28,700 bases of DNA, from positions 1 to 28,700 of the forward strand of contig ML014327.1 of assembly GCA_003615045.1 (NCBI GenBank). Reading direction: 5' to 3'. Source of the stretch: Caulochytrium protostelioides (lineage: Eukaryota; Chytridiomycota; Caulochytriomycetes; Caulochytriales; Caulochytriaceae). The position numbers and the translations under genes were made by a program. The notes under the pieces are model-generated. The model saw nothing but the letters and a program-made list of their open reading frames with translations. It was not told where the DNA came from and did not search any database. The first letter of the stretch is position 1. Each line of letters begins with the position of its first letter. Shown one piece after another: positions 11,301 to 19,000 of this stretch.

Positions 11301-11388
11301 GCCGCGCGCGGTACCGCCGCGGCGCCGGCACAGGCAGCGCCCGCAGCACGTCGGCCAGCGACTCGTCGGTCGCCGCCGACTCGGCCAT
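5362..11388 (-). CDS. AK9: adenylate kinase 9-like protein with four P-loop NMP-kinase domains
   Basis: A 2008-aa protein, close to animal AK9 (about 1900 aa). The start is the ATG ending at 11388 (context ACGATGG), because the 33 codons upstream open only with GTG. Four Walker-A loops are visible: GKPGAGVTT (about 36-44), SVACTGKST (about 525-533), GCPNTGKKT (about 973-981) and GTEKAGKTA (about 1372-1380). Adenylate-kinase NMP-site motifs follow three of them: GWVLDNFPQT (about 656-665), FILTGFPRH (about 1072-1080) and GWILDDVPAS (about 1448-1457). Five YHS-like modules with a [YQ]CP-x-[TKC] core lie at about 466, 912, 1224, 1661 and 1757. Linkers are acidic (about 259-298) or Ala/Thr-rich (about 1293-1337). 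The family phosphorylates nucleoside mono- and diphosphates using ATP or GTP, and its animal members are linked to cilia and sperm flagella. Only the third domain keeps the canonical GFPR arginine, so some domains may be structural. The gene is divergent from ATG16. Confidence 0.85.
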   Translation of the reverse strand: MAESAATDESLADVLRALPVPAPRRYRARPCFWLLGKPGAGVTTLLQGWAGAQHALTVIGLEPQLRRAAQGGDLDLTLRQSIDQQLSRGLSVPVNIAEALIRHVAATPHAAYTGFAAESVALHDPQYQASLKEWIFDAAAARMRFPAREAPKATSGHGQRSTHAETTAQSTAPPSSGSAAASEPPAPYVAIPVILHVQLSHRELRRRRVAQRVDPFTGTLYPGAQIAASRAYYRKYPFRKTAHGGRRGGASQAARGENGESGAVDPVEDEDEAVDPQDGLSDHEGASDAEEAAHRGGGGGASHRASTDGLAEQGPYAAPAYANTSLNDPQRWPILSLAVLNRLVRRPEDADAALDVEEAQVWTPIQQFIDTFKAEVVDPHMHKPEALRRLLWLDLPSFQSAGHMMQQLLERLDAMDLLEESPPAEALHMSETFRLDDPLEETVRALATHQLQYAEPARELGPFRHYCPLTFAETHVLLPSTPEYALAYRGALYFPNSAVSREMILARPDKYLHDAAPSQMPRLHLGIVSSVACTGKSTLSQLIAKVYGLRLLSPAQVVDRFNAFLVRWQRAQGAPAFTYQGEPLRHTNPVLRSRDLPPWLAPLTTGGAWTPEFMAECMLALIQNRAMSFEEYERGETGRYADVVQAAVSAVHDATATRGWVLDNFPQTEAQAQQLHAAGLTLDALIVLTGDARHPALAPRFEILQCDALTTAKFNKMAIFPGRARDPADAAQDAQNAGASATQATDESDSEMAVDPDAAAATAGDAAATAPGAVRIAIRPYPDEAARSPAALNEHLQSVKTFLATQSIAAHAIDASAKLTAVLNQALAAVDLFFPTARPVPPDAIPPVPQWPANLYFGPGVSPASPFRPEAAEVELNEDEEATLHAERDALINPPLRPDGYTLWQWGVTGRYCPVKASRGVLVAGRPEHAVVYRQRIYLLSDAASFAAFMAEPHAYMYVISKMAGPPPLRLFVAGCPNTGKKTLTRHLHQLLQSKAGTSPGRGQPPLRLGHAVPTPVAFEDFVLSVLDEVVPSKPEREAAREALKAQAPLDPLVLYRVLNALFFHHNSHQAKPFILTGFPRHLADWDVVEKHQFFPDALVMLTLDAQVAWSRLVQTLTVSGEIQKLSDDDLDQEQARFMAQLMPLQAALADVALAAGDAHLRVLSLETDRPMRPLMAQLLQDAEQLFFARADLFCVAQRLHPEEATVLLQTGRARLNPLYGHQCPVTLIEQGWSSLAAMGTMPVLWDDHIYYCATLAAQKQFMTHLHYYTHDIVTPSSLTVAPSAASAAAPTEEVTASPAPADAASPTTPTTAAAAAVSKAMASVVAAAAAADATASLPLQAIAPAAGPETPAVEAPVYVPRHARYYRPQIAIIGTEKAGKTAVARRLAVALDLVLIEMAQVLALCADPGESVYEPDVVAALQRGEAPTPEQLVACLVRILGTVAPTAKGWILDDVPASVAQCEAMARAGLRPTWVVSIECPPDVSRERATAMAAERRARWMTALADAPAAAGASSQRSSQVTRAARPVLNSTAATAATAGFDGAVACFELENAALLADREANRQLDAIKTYYREQWDNLIVVSDGTSRWQLSMQLSKRFRQVMAERVRYAPPLGATAAASARLAGAAGEAPRLRPMPVAMSTRPRPVVRQSVSHSWDVYCPVCYVSARQLTPVTHVTTDWVELETYAYATCSAAHQARLLAAPETFLGPLDRIDGDEQGPTSLAPAAFRLPEHLPKQLHVSSLRQIFPRQVAFGSYCPATFRAHQRFEEGDVAYMVEYADALYLFVNQAAVDAFLREPQQHVAVLPAQVPPKKVVIPLKQLPLPHYIDAALTPMLKAMCDAIMHVKPKHPYQSLRASAAAWMALYLRANNRASTPYRRQIAQTQLDAFQRNCQLLAALTAGQRDARQFRHVSSDYQAQMDRFLQLRPATPPSSRASARGGGGSGGLGRSALAAPTTPTTPSTGRRTPMRHGPVLEPIAAATLQATGSAPLPPAAAPPGFDRLEAMDA

Positions 11389-12417
11389 CGTGGCGATCCG
11401 TGGGTCGTGGACGCCACCCTCCGCCCCCGCGGGTCGTGCTCGGGTCAGCTCGCAGCCGTCAGCAGTCGCCGATGGGTTCTCGATCACGCCACGTCAGGTG
11501 GTGGTCGCGTGGTCAGAGGAGACCGGCAGACGGGGATCAAAGGAGTTCCCGCACGTGGGATCTCTCGGGTCGTGGGCGCGGGTGCCGCGACAGACCGCCG
11601 CCCGCCGAAGCTCGCGACCCGACCCGGGGCGACATCATCCCGACGGCGAATGTCTGCGCCGACTCGCGCGCGTCGCGGGCTGAGGGTTCGTCGGTTCACG
11701 TATGAAATGCGCGCGCGCGAGGGTGGTGTTCCGAAGGATCGTACAGCGTTCGGCAGCCGATCTGCCGCCGCCACGAGCGGAAGCACGTCCCGCCGTCGCG
11801 GCCGCCGCCGCCGTCGCCGCCGCCGCCGCCGCCGAACGAAAGGGGGGCGGCGCCCAGGCGGATCTCGGCTGTCGGGGTTGGCCTTGGGCCACCGACCGCG
11901 CGCCGGGAGTCGGGCGCGCGAACGACCCACAACACCCACGATCGACGGACGAAAGCGCACCCAGCCAGCGCTCGCGTCTGCTGGCGGCATCGTGCCTGGG
12001 ATGGGGGCCGTCGTTGAGCCCGTGAAGGGGAACCAGGACCAATCGCCCGGGCGAAGCAATGCGGCTGGCCATCATTGCGAGAATGCTACTATTCGTAACC
12101 ACGTGGTCTTGTATGAATGAATGAAGCGAGTCCATCCTAGAGCGATGACGAGACGAGAATTCTCTGGGGCTCTCCCGGACTTGAATGAACCAAATCGATA
12201 CGCTGAGAGTCTCGACCCTAGGAACTACCGCTCGTCCGCCATCATCGTAGAGGGGATAGCGGGTGAGGGCAATGACGCACTCTCAGTGACGCTAGATCGA
12301 CGCGTGCTGGATGGTCTCAGGGGGATTCAGAGCTTTATTCGATAAGACGCTCGCGAGAGCGTGAGGATGCGAACGGTTCCGACGGAAAGTTGGGTGCAGC
12401 GGAGATCAGGTTCACCC

Positions 12418-12473
12418 CGATGACGATCATCGCGTGGCGCAGCCATGTGTGGCGCAGCCATCCGTGGCGCAGC
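12418..12473. promoter_or_regulatory. inverted repeat plus triple TGGCGCAGC motif array
   Basis: A perfect inverted repeat CGATGA-cga-TCATCG (12418-12432) is followed by three TGGCGCAGC copies at 12435-12443, 12450-12458 and 12465-12473, spaced exactly 15 bp start to start. The same 9-mer recurs in other non-coding regions of this window (766, 805, 22261 and 22282). The array lies about 650 bp upstream of ATG16 and 1 kb upstream of AK9. A transcription-factor array is inferred, and the factor is unknown. The GGCGC core resembles E2F-type sites only loosely. Confidence 0.4.
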
Positions 12474-12592
12474 ACGGTCGTCGCCAGGGTGTGGCGGATC
12501 CGTGCGGCTAGTAAGCTCGCGTCGGGCTCCGACTCGCCACGCCACGACCGCCGACCACGGCCGCGCCACGTGAGTGGAACCCTCGAACGCCG

Positions 12593-12690
12593 AGATCGAT
12601 CGATCTGAGCCAACCGGGCGGCCGAAACGTGCGCGAGCTGGCGAGAGCGAGAAGCACAACTCAGCGCGATCGATCGGCCTGATCGATCGT
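12593..12690. promoter_or_regulatory. cluster of GATCGATC palindromic sites
   Basis: AGATCGATCGATCT (12593-12606) is a perfect 14-bp palindrome. CGATCGATCG (12667-12676) and GATCGATCGT (12681-12690) follow within 100 bp, upstream of ATG16. A similar palindrome, AACGATCGATCGTT, occurs at 1018-1031. They may be binding sites or simple GATC repetition. Confidence 0.35.
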
Positions 12691-13116
12691 TTTTCCGCCC
12701 ACCGTATCGTGAGCCTGCAATCCCGTCCTCGCAGACTCGGCTTCACTGGAGAGACGTCCGGTATCGACGGAGGACGGACATCGCACAGAGACCCCGCGTG
12801 TCCGAACTCGTTGCATGCGGCTCGCATGATTCACCTCGCGCCCATCGAAAGACGATCTGTGCTGACGGATTAGATGATGGCACGGCGCTCTTTTTCGCTT
12901 CGGAACCCTTTCCTCTCGACCCTCCGACGGCCCCCGCCGAAGCCCCTTACGATTCGAGACGTTCGACCGCCAGCTCTCTAACGTGGCACCTTCCGCGCCG
13001 TCTTCGTCCCCTCCACCAGTGCGTTCTCCTGGTGTAGCCCGTTGCGCCGGGTTGACAGCGTCGGGGTCACGTTCACATCCGGAATCCCGCATCGCTCCGA
13101 TCCCGGCGGCGCTGCG

Positions 13117-15621
13117 ATGGCAGAGGCCTCACCCGCAGCAGCGGCGAGGCCGCCCCTGCCCGCGGTTGCCGCGAGGATGGCGCTGGCGCAAGCGCTCTCG
13201 CCAAGCGAAACGACAGCGCGCCTGCGCCAGCGGCTGCAGCTCCGCGATGCGATGGTCGCGCCGGAGCCGCTCGTGCAGCTTACCGCGACGAACCACCTGC
13301 TGCACTCGCTCTATGCCCAAGCGCAGCGCGACCGCATGGCGCTGCAGGCTCAGCTGGAGAGCTGCGAGCGCGAGGCCAAGCAGCTGCGTGAACGCGCGGC
13401 CTCCTCGGCCTCGGCGGCCGCCTCGGCCCAAGCCACCGCCCAGGCTTTGGCCTCGGCCGACGTGATGGCCGAGAACGCGCGGCTGAAGGCCGAGAACGCC
13501 GAGATCCATCGGACCCACGGCCGCAATACGCAGCGGCTGCTCGAGATGGTTGATATCCAGAATGCGCAGAAGGCCGAGACGGCGCAATTGAAAAGCGTGA
13601 TCGCGGGGCTCGAGGACCGGGTCAAGGCGGAGCAGGCGCGCAACGACGAAGCGCGGCGGCGGCTGCAGGACGATGCGCACCGTATTCACGAAAAAGAGAA
13701 CCATATCGTGATTCTCGGAGACGAGCTCGCCGCCCACCGGCTCGAGCTGGTTCAACGGGAAGCCCAGCTGAAGGAAGCCAAAGCCGAAAATCTGGCGCTG
13801 GGCGTGCGGCTTGCTGATGCCGAGGTCGAGCTCCGTGATATCATGGAGCGATGGCGCGACTTGCAGCAACAGCAGCAGCAGCAGCAGCTCCACCAGCATC
13901 AGCATCAACAACAGCAGCAGCAGTCAATGCCGATGGGCCCGTATGGCCCCACATACGCGGGCGGAATCCTTCCCGTTCCCGGCACGCCGATCAGCGGCCA
14001 CATGACGCCGTCACAAACGCCGGCCATGACGAGCGCATCAGCCGGGTCGGTCCCATCGACATCGACAGTGACAGCGATGCGCCCGCCACTCGTGACTTCG
14101 CAGACCGCCTCATTTCAGACGGCCATCGGCGTCAGTACACCCACCGTGACGACCCCGGGACCGCTTCCCCTGGCCGCCAGCGGATCTCAAACCAACCTGG
14201 CCGCTGGCGCCGCATCGTCGGCACCGTCTTCGACGACCGGCATTGCACAAGGTGCGACGGCGGCCGCCAGCGCGACGGCCGCTTCCTCATCCTCGTCCAC
14301 ACCGTCGTCGACGTCGGCGGCTGGCATGTCGAGTACGACGACGCCGGTCACGACGGGTGGCGTGGGCCGCCAGCGTTCGTACGCGAGTATGCGGACCCTG
14401 ATTTCGAGCATCTACAAGACCTCATCCGCGGCGTTTATGGGCGCGGGTACCGCGAGTCAGACGTCACAGCAGGTGGCTGAGGAAGGCGAGGAAGCCGCCG
14501 GGAACGCATCACCGCCCACGGCCGCGACAGCCCCCACGCTTTCGCCCTGCCAGCTGCCCGCGCGTGGCGTGGTTCGACGCGTCACGTTGCCCAGCACGCA
14601 GTCCTCACCATCGTGCCTGGCCATTAGTTCCGACGGCTCCATGCTTGCTGTTGCGGGCAGTGAACGTCTCATTTCGCTGTATGAAACCCGGTCCTTGACG
14701 GCGAAAGCCCATCTGGCGGGGGCCATGAACGCCGTGCTCGATCTCGACTTCAGCCCGAGCGGCGCCTTGCTGCTTGGCGCATGCTTTGACCACGCTATCA
14801 AGCTGTGGCACGTGCCGACGTCACGGTTGCGGGTGTCACTTGCCGGCCACATCGGCAAAGTCACGTGCGCCTCGTTTGCGGGGGAAGGCACGATTATGTC
14901 GGGGTCGTATGACCGTACCCTCAAAGTGTGGGACGTCGTTCGCGGCGTCTGTTCCAAGACCATCTTTACGCTGAGTAGCTGCAACGGCCTTGGCTTGATC
15001 GGCGGGACCGGCGGCGGCACGGACGCCACGACCCTCGCCAGCGGGCATGTCGACGGCCATCTCCGTGTCTGGGACACCCGTTTCGCCCAGCACCTGGTGC
15101 GCGAAATGGCCGGTCTGCACGCGTACCCGATTACAGGGATCGACGTGGCGCACGGGCCGCCGTCGCACCCAGCGACCACGCACGGCACGGTGGAGCGCGG
15201 CGCCGGCGGCCCGTCGGGCGATCACTACGTCCTCACCTCGTGCCGCGCCGAGCGCCGCGCATGCCTCGTGGACCTGCGCATGTACCGGACGGTCGCGACG
15301 CTGACGACGCCCGACGCGGTGGCGCAGGTGGAAGAGCGGACGCGCGGCGGCGGCGTCACGCGCTACACGCTCTCGCCGGACGGGCGTTACGGTCTCGGCG
15401 CCGGTTTTGTCTGGGACCTGGCCGCCCTCGGCAGCGGCGGCGGCGGCGGCGGCGGCGCGTCGCTGTCGGAGACCGCGGACACGGGGCGCATGCTCGACGA
15501 CGTCCACGCGTTCGGCACGGCCCCGGACATGGCGCCGGTCATCGCGGCGCAGTGGTCGCCGCTCGGCGGGAGCGCCGTGTATACCGTGGACGCCCAGCGC
15601 GGCTTAGCCCTGTGGCAGTAA
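13117..15621 (+). CDS. ATG16L1: ATG16-like autophagy protein with C-terminal WD40 propeller
   Basis: An 834-aa protein with the ATG16L layout. It has a short N-terminal helix rich in Leu/Arg (about 30-60, the expected ATG5-binding region), a long coiled coil (about 50-245), an interrupted Gln/His tract (about 248-269), a Ser/Thr/Ala-rich linker (about 270-480) and a WD40 propeller (about 490-834). Propeller strands end in IKLWHV, LKVWDV, LRVWDT, CLVDLR, FVWDL and the terminal ALWQ. The blade region GHIGKVTCASFAG then SGSYDRTLKVWD and the following CSKTIF-SSCN segment closely follow animal ATG16L1. In that family the ATG12-ATG5-ATG16 complex directs LC3/ATG8 lipidation on the phagophore, and the propeller recruits the complex to single membranes. 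I chose the ATG at 13117 (GCGATGG, good context) because the 25 codons before it have only a TTG. Budding-yeast Atg16 lacks the propeller. Confidence 0.88.
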   Translation: MAEASPAAAARPPLPAVAARMALAQALSPSETTARLRQRLQLRDAMVAPEPLVQLTATNHLLHSLYAQAQRDRMALQAQLESCEREAKQLRERAASSASAAASAQATAQALASADVMAENARLKAENAEIHRTHGRNTQRLLEMVDIQNAQKAETAQLKSVIAGLEDRVKAEQARNDEARRRLQDDAHRIHEKENHIVILGDELAAHRLELVQREAQLKEAKAENLALGVRLADAEVELRDIMERWRDLQQQQQQQQLHQHQHQQQQQQSMPMGPYGPTYAGGILPVPGTPISGHMTPSQTPAMTSASAGSVPSTSTVTAMRPPLVTSQTASFQTAIGVSTPTVTTPGPLPLAASGSQTNLAAGAASSAPSSTTGIAQGATAAASATAASSSSSTPSSTSAAGMSSTTTPVTTGGVGRQRSYASMRTLISSIYKTSSAAFMGAGTASQTSQQVAEEGEEAAGNASPPTAATAPTLSPCQLPARGVVRRVTLPSTQSSPSCLAISSDGSMLAVAGSERLISLYETRSLTAKAHLAGAMNAVLDLDFSPSGALLLGACFDHAIKLWHVPTSRLRVSLAGHIGKVTCASFAGEGTIMSGSYDRTLKVWDVVRGVCSKTIFTLSSCNGLGLIGGTGGGTDATTLASGHVDGHLRVWDTRFAQHLVREMAGLHAYPITGIDVAHGPPSHPATTHGTVERGAGGPSGDHYVLTSCRAERRACLVDLRMYRTVATLTTPDAVAQVEERTRGGGVTRYTLSPDGRYGLGAGFVWDLAALGSGGGGGGGASLSETADTGRMLDDVHAFGTAPDMAPVIAAQWSPLGGSAVYTVDAQRGLALWQ

Positions 15622-16025
15622 AGACGGATCGATCTCTGACACTCTGTACTTGGGGGGCTCGGGCGGGCGAGGCGGGCGATCTGGCCGTGGCTGCGCCCCG
15701 CAAAGGGTTCATGACCTGTGCTGCGGCTTAGCTGCCCCGTCGTCAGGACCCCGGCGACGGGTGAGCGGGTGCGCCACGACGAGGCGAGCGGGAAGGCAGC
15801 GGCGCATAAGGCAAGAATGCCACAAAGCCAGCGCGCGCGCCTTCATTAGTGTTTGCCCATCGGTGTTTTCTAGAACGGGCCGTCTCCGCGTGGACCACTG
15901 GACCCCTGCGTCCAGACCGCCGGTCGTCAGGCAGCCTTACCCGTTGGAGACCTTCCCATCGAGTCGTCCCGTCGCGTTTATTCTCCGGCGATCCTATCAA
16001 CGCTACGGGCCGTGGATTCACCATC
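15622..16025. other. 404-bp region between ATG16 and the focadhesin-like gene
   Basis: The region holds the ATG16 3' end and the promoter or leader of the downstream gene. Frame-open sequence from 15849 joins the downstream frame but has only a GTG start, so the ATG at 16026 is preferred. I see no strong poly(A) signal, repeat or RNA gene. Confidence 0.5.
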
Positions 16026-19000
16026 ATGGCGGCACCGGATCTGGCGACGGCGCTCGTGTCGCCAAGTGCCATCACGCGTAGCCAGGCCTTGGCGTGGGTG
16101 CAACGGCAGGTCCAGCTGCCGCCGTCACGCGACGCGTGGCAAGCGGCGTCCGACTACGTCTGCGACGCGGTGGTGAAGAACTCGCAGTACCCGCCGCGCC
16201 TCGTGCTCGACCTGCTGGAGCTCGTCGTGCCGTTCTGGCTCGCGGACCGGCCCGACGCGATCGACGGGGTGCCGCGGCTCGTGCTGCGCGCGCTCCAGCA
16301 CATCGACGTCCGGCGCGGCGACGCGCGACTCGTCGAGCCGCTGTGTTGGCTCTGGGTCGTCTGCGAGGCCGCGCCGCCCGACTCGCCGCTCAAGCCCGAT
16401 GCGAACGAGCAGAAGTCGTGGGCGACGCGGTTGGCCCAGTCCCCAGCGAGCGTGATGGCCCTCAGCCAGGCCTACCTGAGGCTCCTCCGGCACGGCGACG
16501 CACACCCAGCGGAAGCCGTCGCCGGGGCAGGCGCCGAGACCGCAACAGGGGCGGAGGAGGAGACCGAGCTGGAGGATTGGGCAGACGATTCGGCCATGCT
16601 ACCGGAGGGCACCGCTCTGCGCCACTCGCAGATCCTCCGCTTCGTGGAAGTCCACGTCTCCCAAGGTCTGGCGGGGCACCCGAACGCCGCCTATCTGAGC
16701 GAGGCGATGTGGTCGAGTCTCACGACTCTCAGCGATGCGCTCGCCGCCGTGGCGCGCGAGGCCCCGGCGTCGCCCCCGACCGCGGAGGGCCCTGACGCGA
16801 CGCCGCTGGGAGTGCGTCTCGTGCAGCTGTGGTTCCGGTTGCTGGATACGATGATGCCGCTGTGGGCCCACCGCGGGTGGCGGCTAGGCGAGCGGATCCC
16901 CGAGTCGCGGTACCGCTGGCTCCTACATCGGCTGCGCGACGACGTGGCGGCCCTCGCCACGCAGCCCGCCACGCCGGCGACCGTGTTCTCTGGCTTTCTG
17001 CGGCGCTGCTACGAAATCAGCGCCGCGTGGGGATGCCTCGCGACCGAGCTGCCCATGCGGGTGCCGCCGGCACCGCCGTCGCTGCGGTCGGCCGTGGCGA
17101 AACCGGACCGGACCGGATCCGCCGCCTCGAGCTCGAGTCGACTGATGTGCGACCAGCCTCAGGTCGGCCGAACGGTGCTGGCGTGGCTCTTCAGCGGGAA
17201 ACGCCCGTCGGCTCTCGCCGTCTGCATCGCGCGCGCCGACGCCGCGGTCCGCGAGGCGCATGCCGCCAGCACGCGCCTCCTCGCCAGCTTTCTCCTCATC
17301 CAGATCAGCGTGACCGGATCCGCGTCGTTGTTCACCACCGTCCGGCCCAGCATGATCGCGCGCCTTGTCAGCGCGGTGACCCGCGCCGCCGCTCGTCTTG
17401 CGCCAGACGCGCCGGACGCGTCGGTCAGTGCCACCGACTGGCTGGCCGCGTTCGCGCTGTTGACCGACCAGCTCGCCACGGGTCGCGCCGCCGTCACCGA
17501 CGACGCGCTGCTCGCTCGCGTGCTCGCCGCCCGGCGCGCCGCCCCCGCCACCCGGGACACCGTCGCCTGGCCCGCCGCGGCGCTCGCCGGCCCGGCCCAG
17601 CTGATGGCCGCAGCGGTCGACGGGCTAGCTCGCGACGGGGCGATCGTCGCTCTGTCCTGCGACGCGCCGGGCGTGCTGAGCGACCGGTCGCCGGCCGCGT
17701 TCGGATGGGTCCATCTGGGGGCCCAGCTGTGCGACCCGACCCGTCTCGCTGCGCGCGACACGACCTGGCTCGTGCCCCTGCGCCCCTTGGTGGCGCAGCA
17801 TCTCGAGGCCGCCGTCGCCCTCGTCCGGTGGTCGCACGAGCACCTGGCGGCCGCGCGGCCTGCCGGGCGGGGGCGCGACGCGGCGCGCGCGTGCCTGGGT
17901 GCCGTCCATCTCGAGCTGCTGCTACACAGCGGCACCGCCACTCTGGCCCGTGCGTTCTTGGACGACGAGTTCCGGCGTGGCCACGTGCTCGCCAACAAGG
18001 GACCCAAACTCGCCGAGGCGGACGCCACCGCGCTGATCGGCATCATGCACACGATGGACCGCGTCGTGGACGTGCACCCGTCGGCATGGGTCTTGGCGCA
18101 GGCCTTCCTCGACATGATCAGCCGGGTGCTCCAGGAGAACTTGCGCCGTCTGAGCCGCCACCACATGACCGCCGTCTGGGAGCGCTTGATCATCGCCTTG
18201 CTCGATTGTCTTGCCGAGCGCGTGCTGTCCCGCGAGTCCACCCAGGCCGCGGATGCGTTGTTGCTCTGCCTGCGCTTCATCGATGAGTGGCCGTCCCATC
18301 TCATCACCCCGTCCGCAGGCGAGCGGCTCGAGCGGGTCGTCGTGCGCAGCTTGGAGGCCCGCGTTTCGACCGGCCAGTCGCTCTACCTGAGCTTCCTCAA
18401 GGCCTGGTCGGCCCGGATGCTGGACAACAAGTTCATTGACGCGGCCCAGACGGCGCTGATCGGCCGCCTGATGCTGCACGTGGCCCATGACTGCGGGCGC
18501 GAAGTGACGGCAAAGACGGTCGAGGAGGACGACACGCTTCCCGTTTATGCCCAAGAGCTGCTGACGCAGTGGGTGCTGCCGCATATCCATCCCACTGCGA
18601 CGGCCACGACCTCCACAGACGATGTGACGAGCCATGAGACGGTCGCGGTGACGGCGTCGGCCGAGAGCCGACTAATGCGGCCGCTGGCGCTGCGTGCGTT
18701 GCTCGCCTTCCCGTCGTTCCACCATGCGGATGTGGCCGTGGACGCCGAGGGCATGACAGAGCGCCGTGCGCGTCTACCGGACGCCGCCGCCGTCCGCGGT
18801 CCGCTCGGTCTCGCGCCACTTGCGAACGCCTTGCCCGCCACGCGGAATGCATCCTTGGACCCCACGGCCGATGAGGACAGCGACGCATGGGCGGCTTACT
18901 GGGCGGCGTCCGTCGACTGGGAGATCGCGCACATGCCGCGCTCCGTGTACATCCACCAGGCGGCCCTGCCCGCGACGGCGCCTGCAGCCATGACGATGGG

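Larger units (their letters stand above)
11389..13116. other. 1.7-kb divergent intergenic region between AK9 and ATG16
   Basis: No convincing gene. The open frames (for example 12121-12345) have no recognisable motif and atypical composition. The region should carry both promoters. Visible elements are CACGTG at 11552-11557 (164 bp before the AK9 ATG), a (CCG)-rich run around 11801-11835, a 10-bp palindrome ACCACGTGGT at 12098-12107, a TGAA microrepeat at 12113-12125, a small hairpin ACGCTC-GCGA-GAGCGT at 12347-12362, the motif cluster at 12418-12473, CACGTG at 12567-12572 and GATCGATC sites at 12593-12690. Pyrimidine-rich stretches at about 12890-12945 could mark the ATG16 core promoter or leader. 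I searched by eye for tRNA A/B boxes and saw none. Confidence 0.6.

Noticed and set aside
12121-12345. A 74-codon frame in the AK9/ATG16 intergenic region
   Set aside because: Short and without recognisable features. Its codon use lacks the G/C third-position bias of the real genes here.
15849-16025. Longer N-terminus of the focadhesin-like protein
   Set aside because: The 59 extra codons open only with GTG, are Arg/Ser-rich, and lack similarity. The ATG at 16026 has a strong Kozak context.
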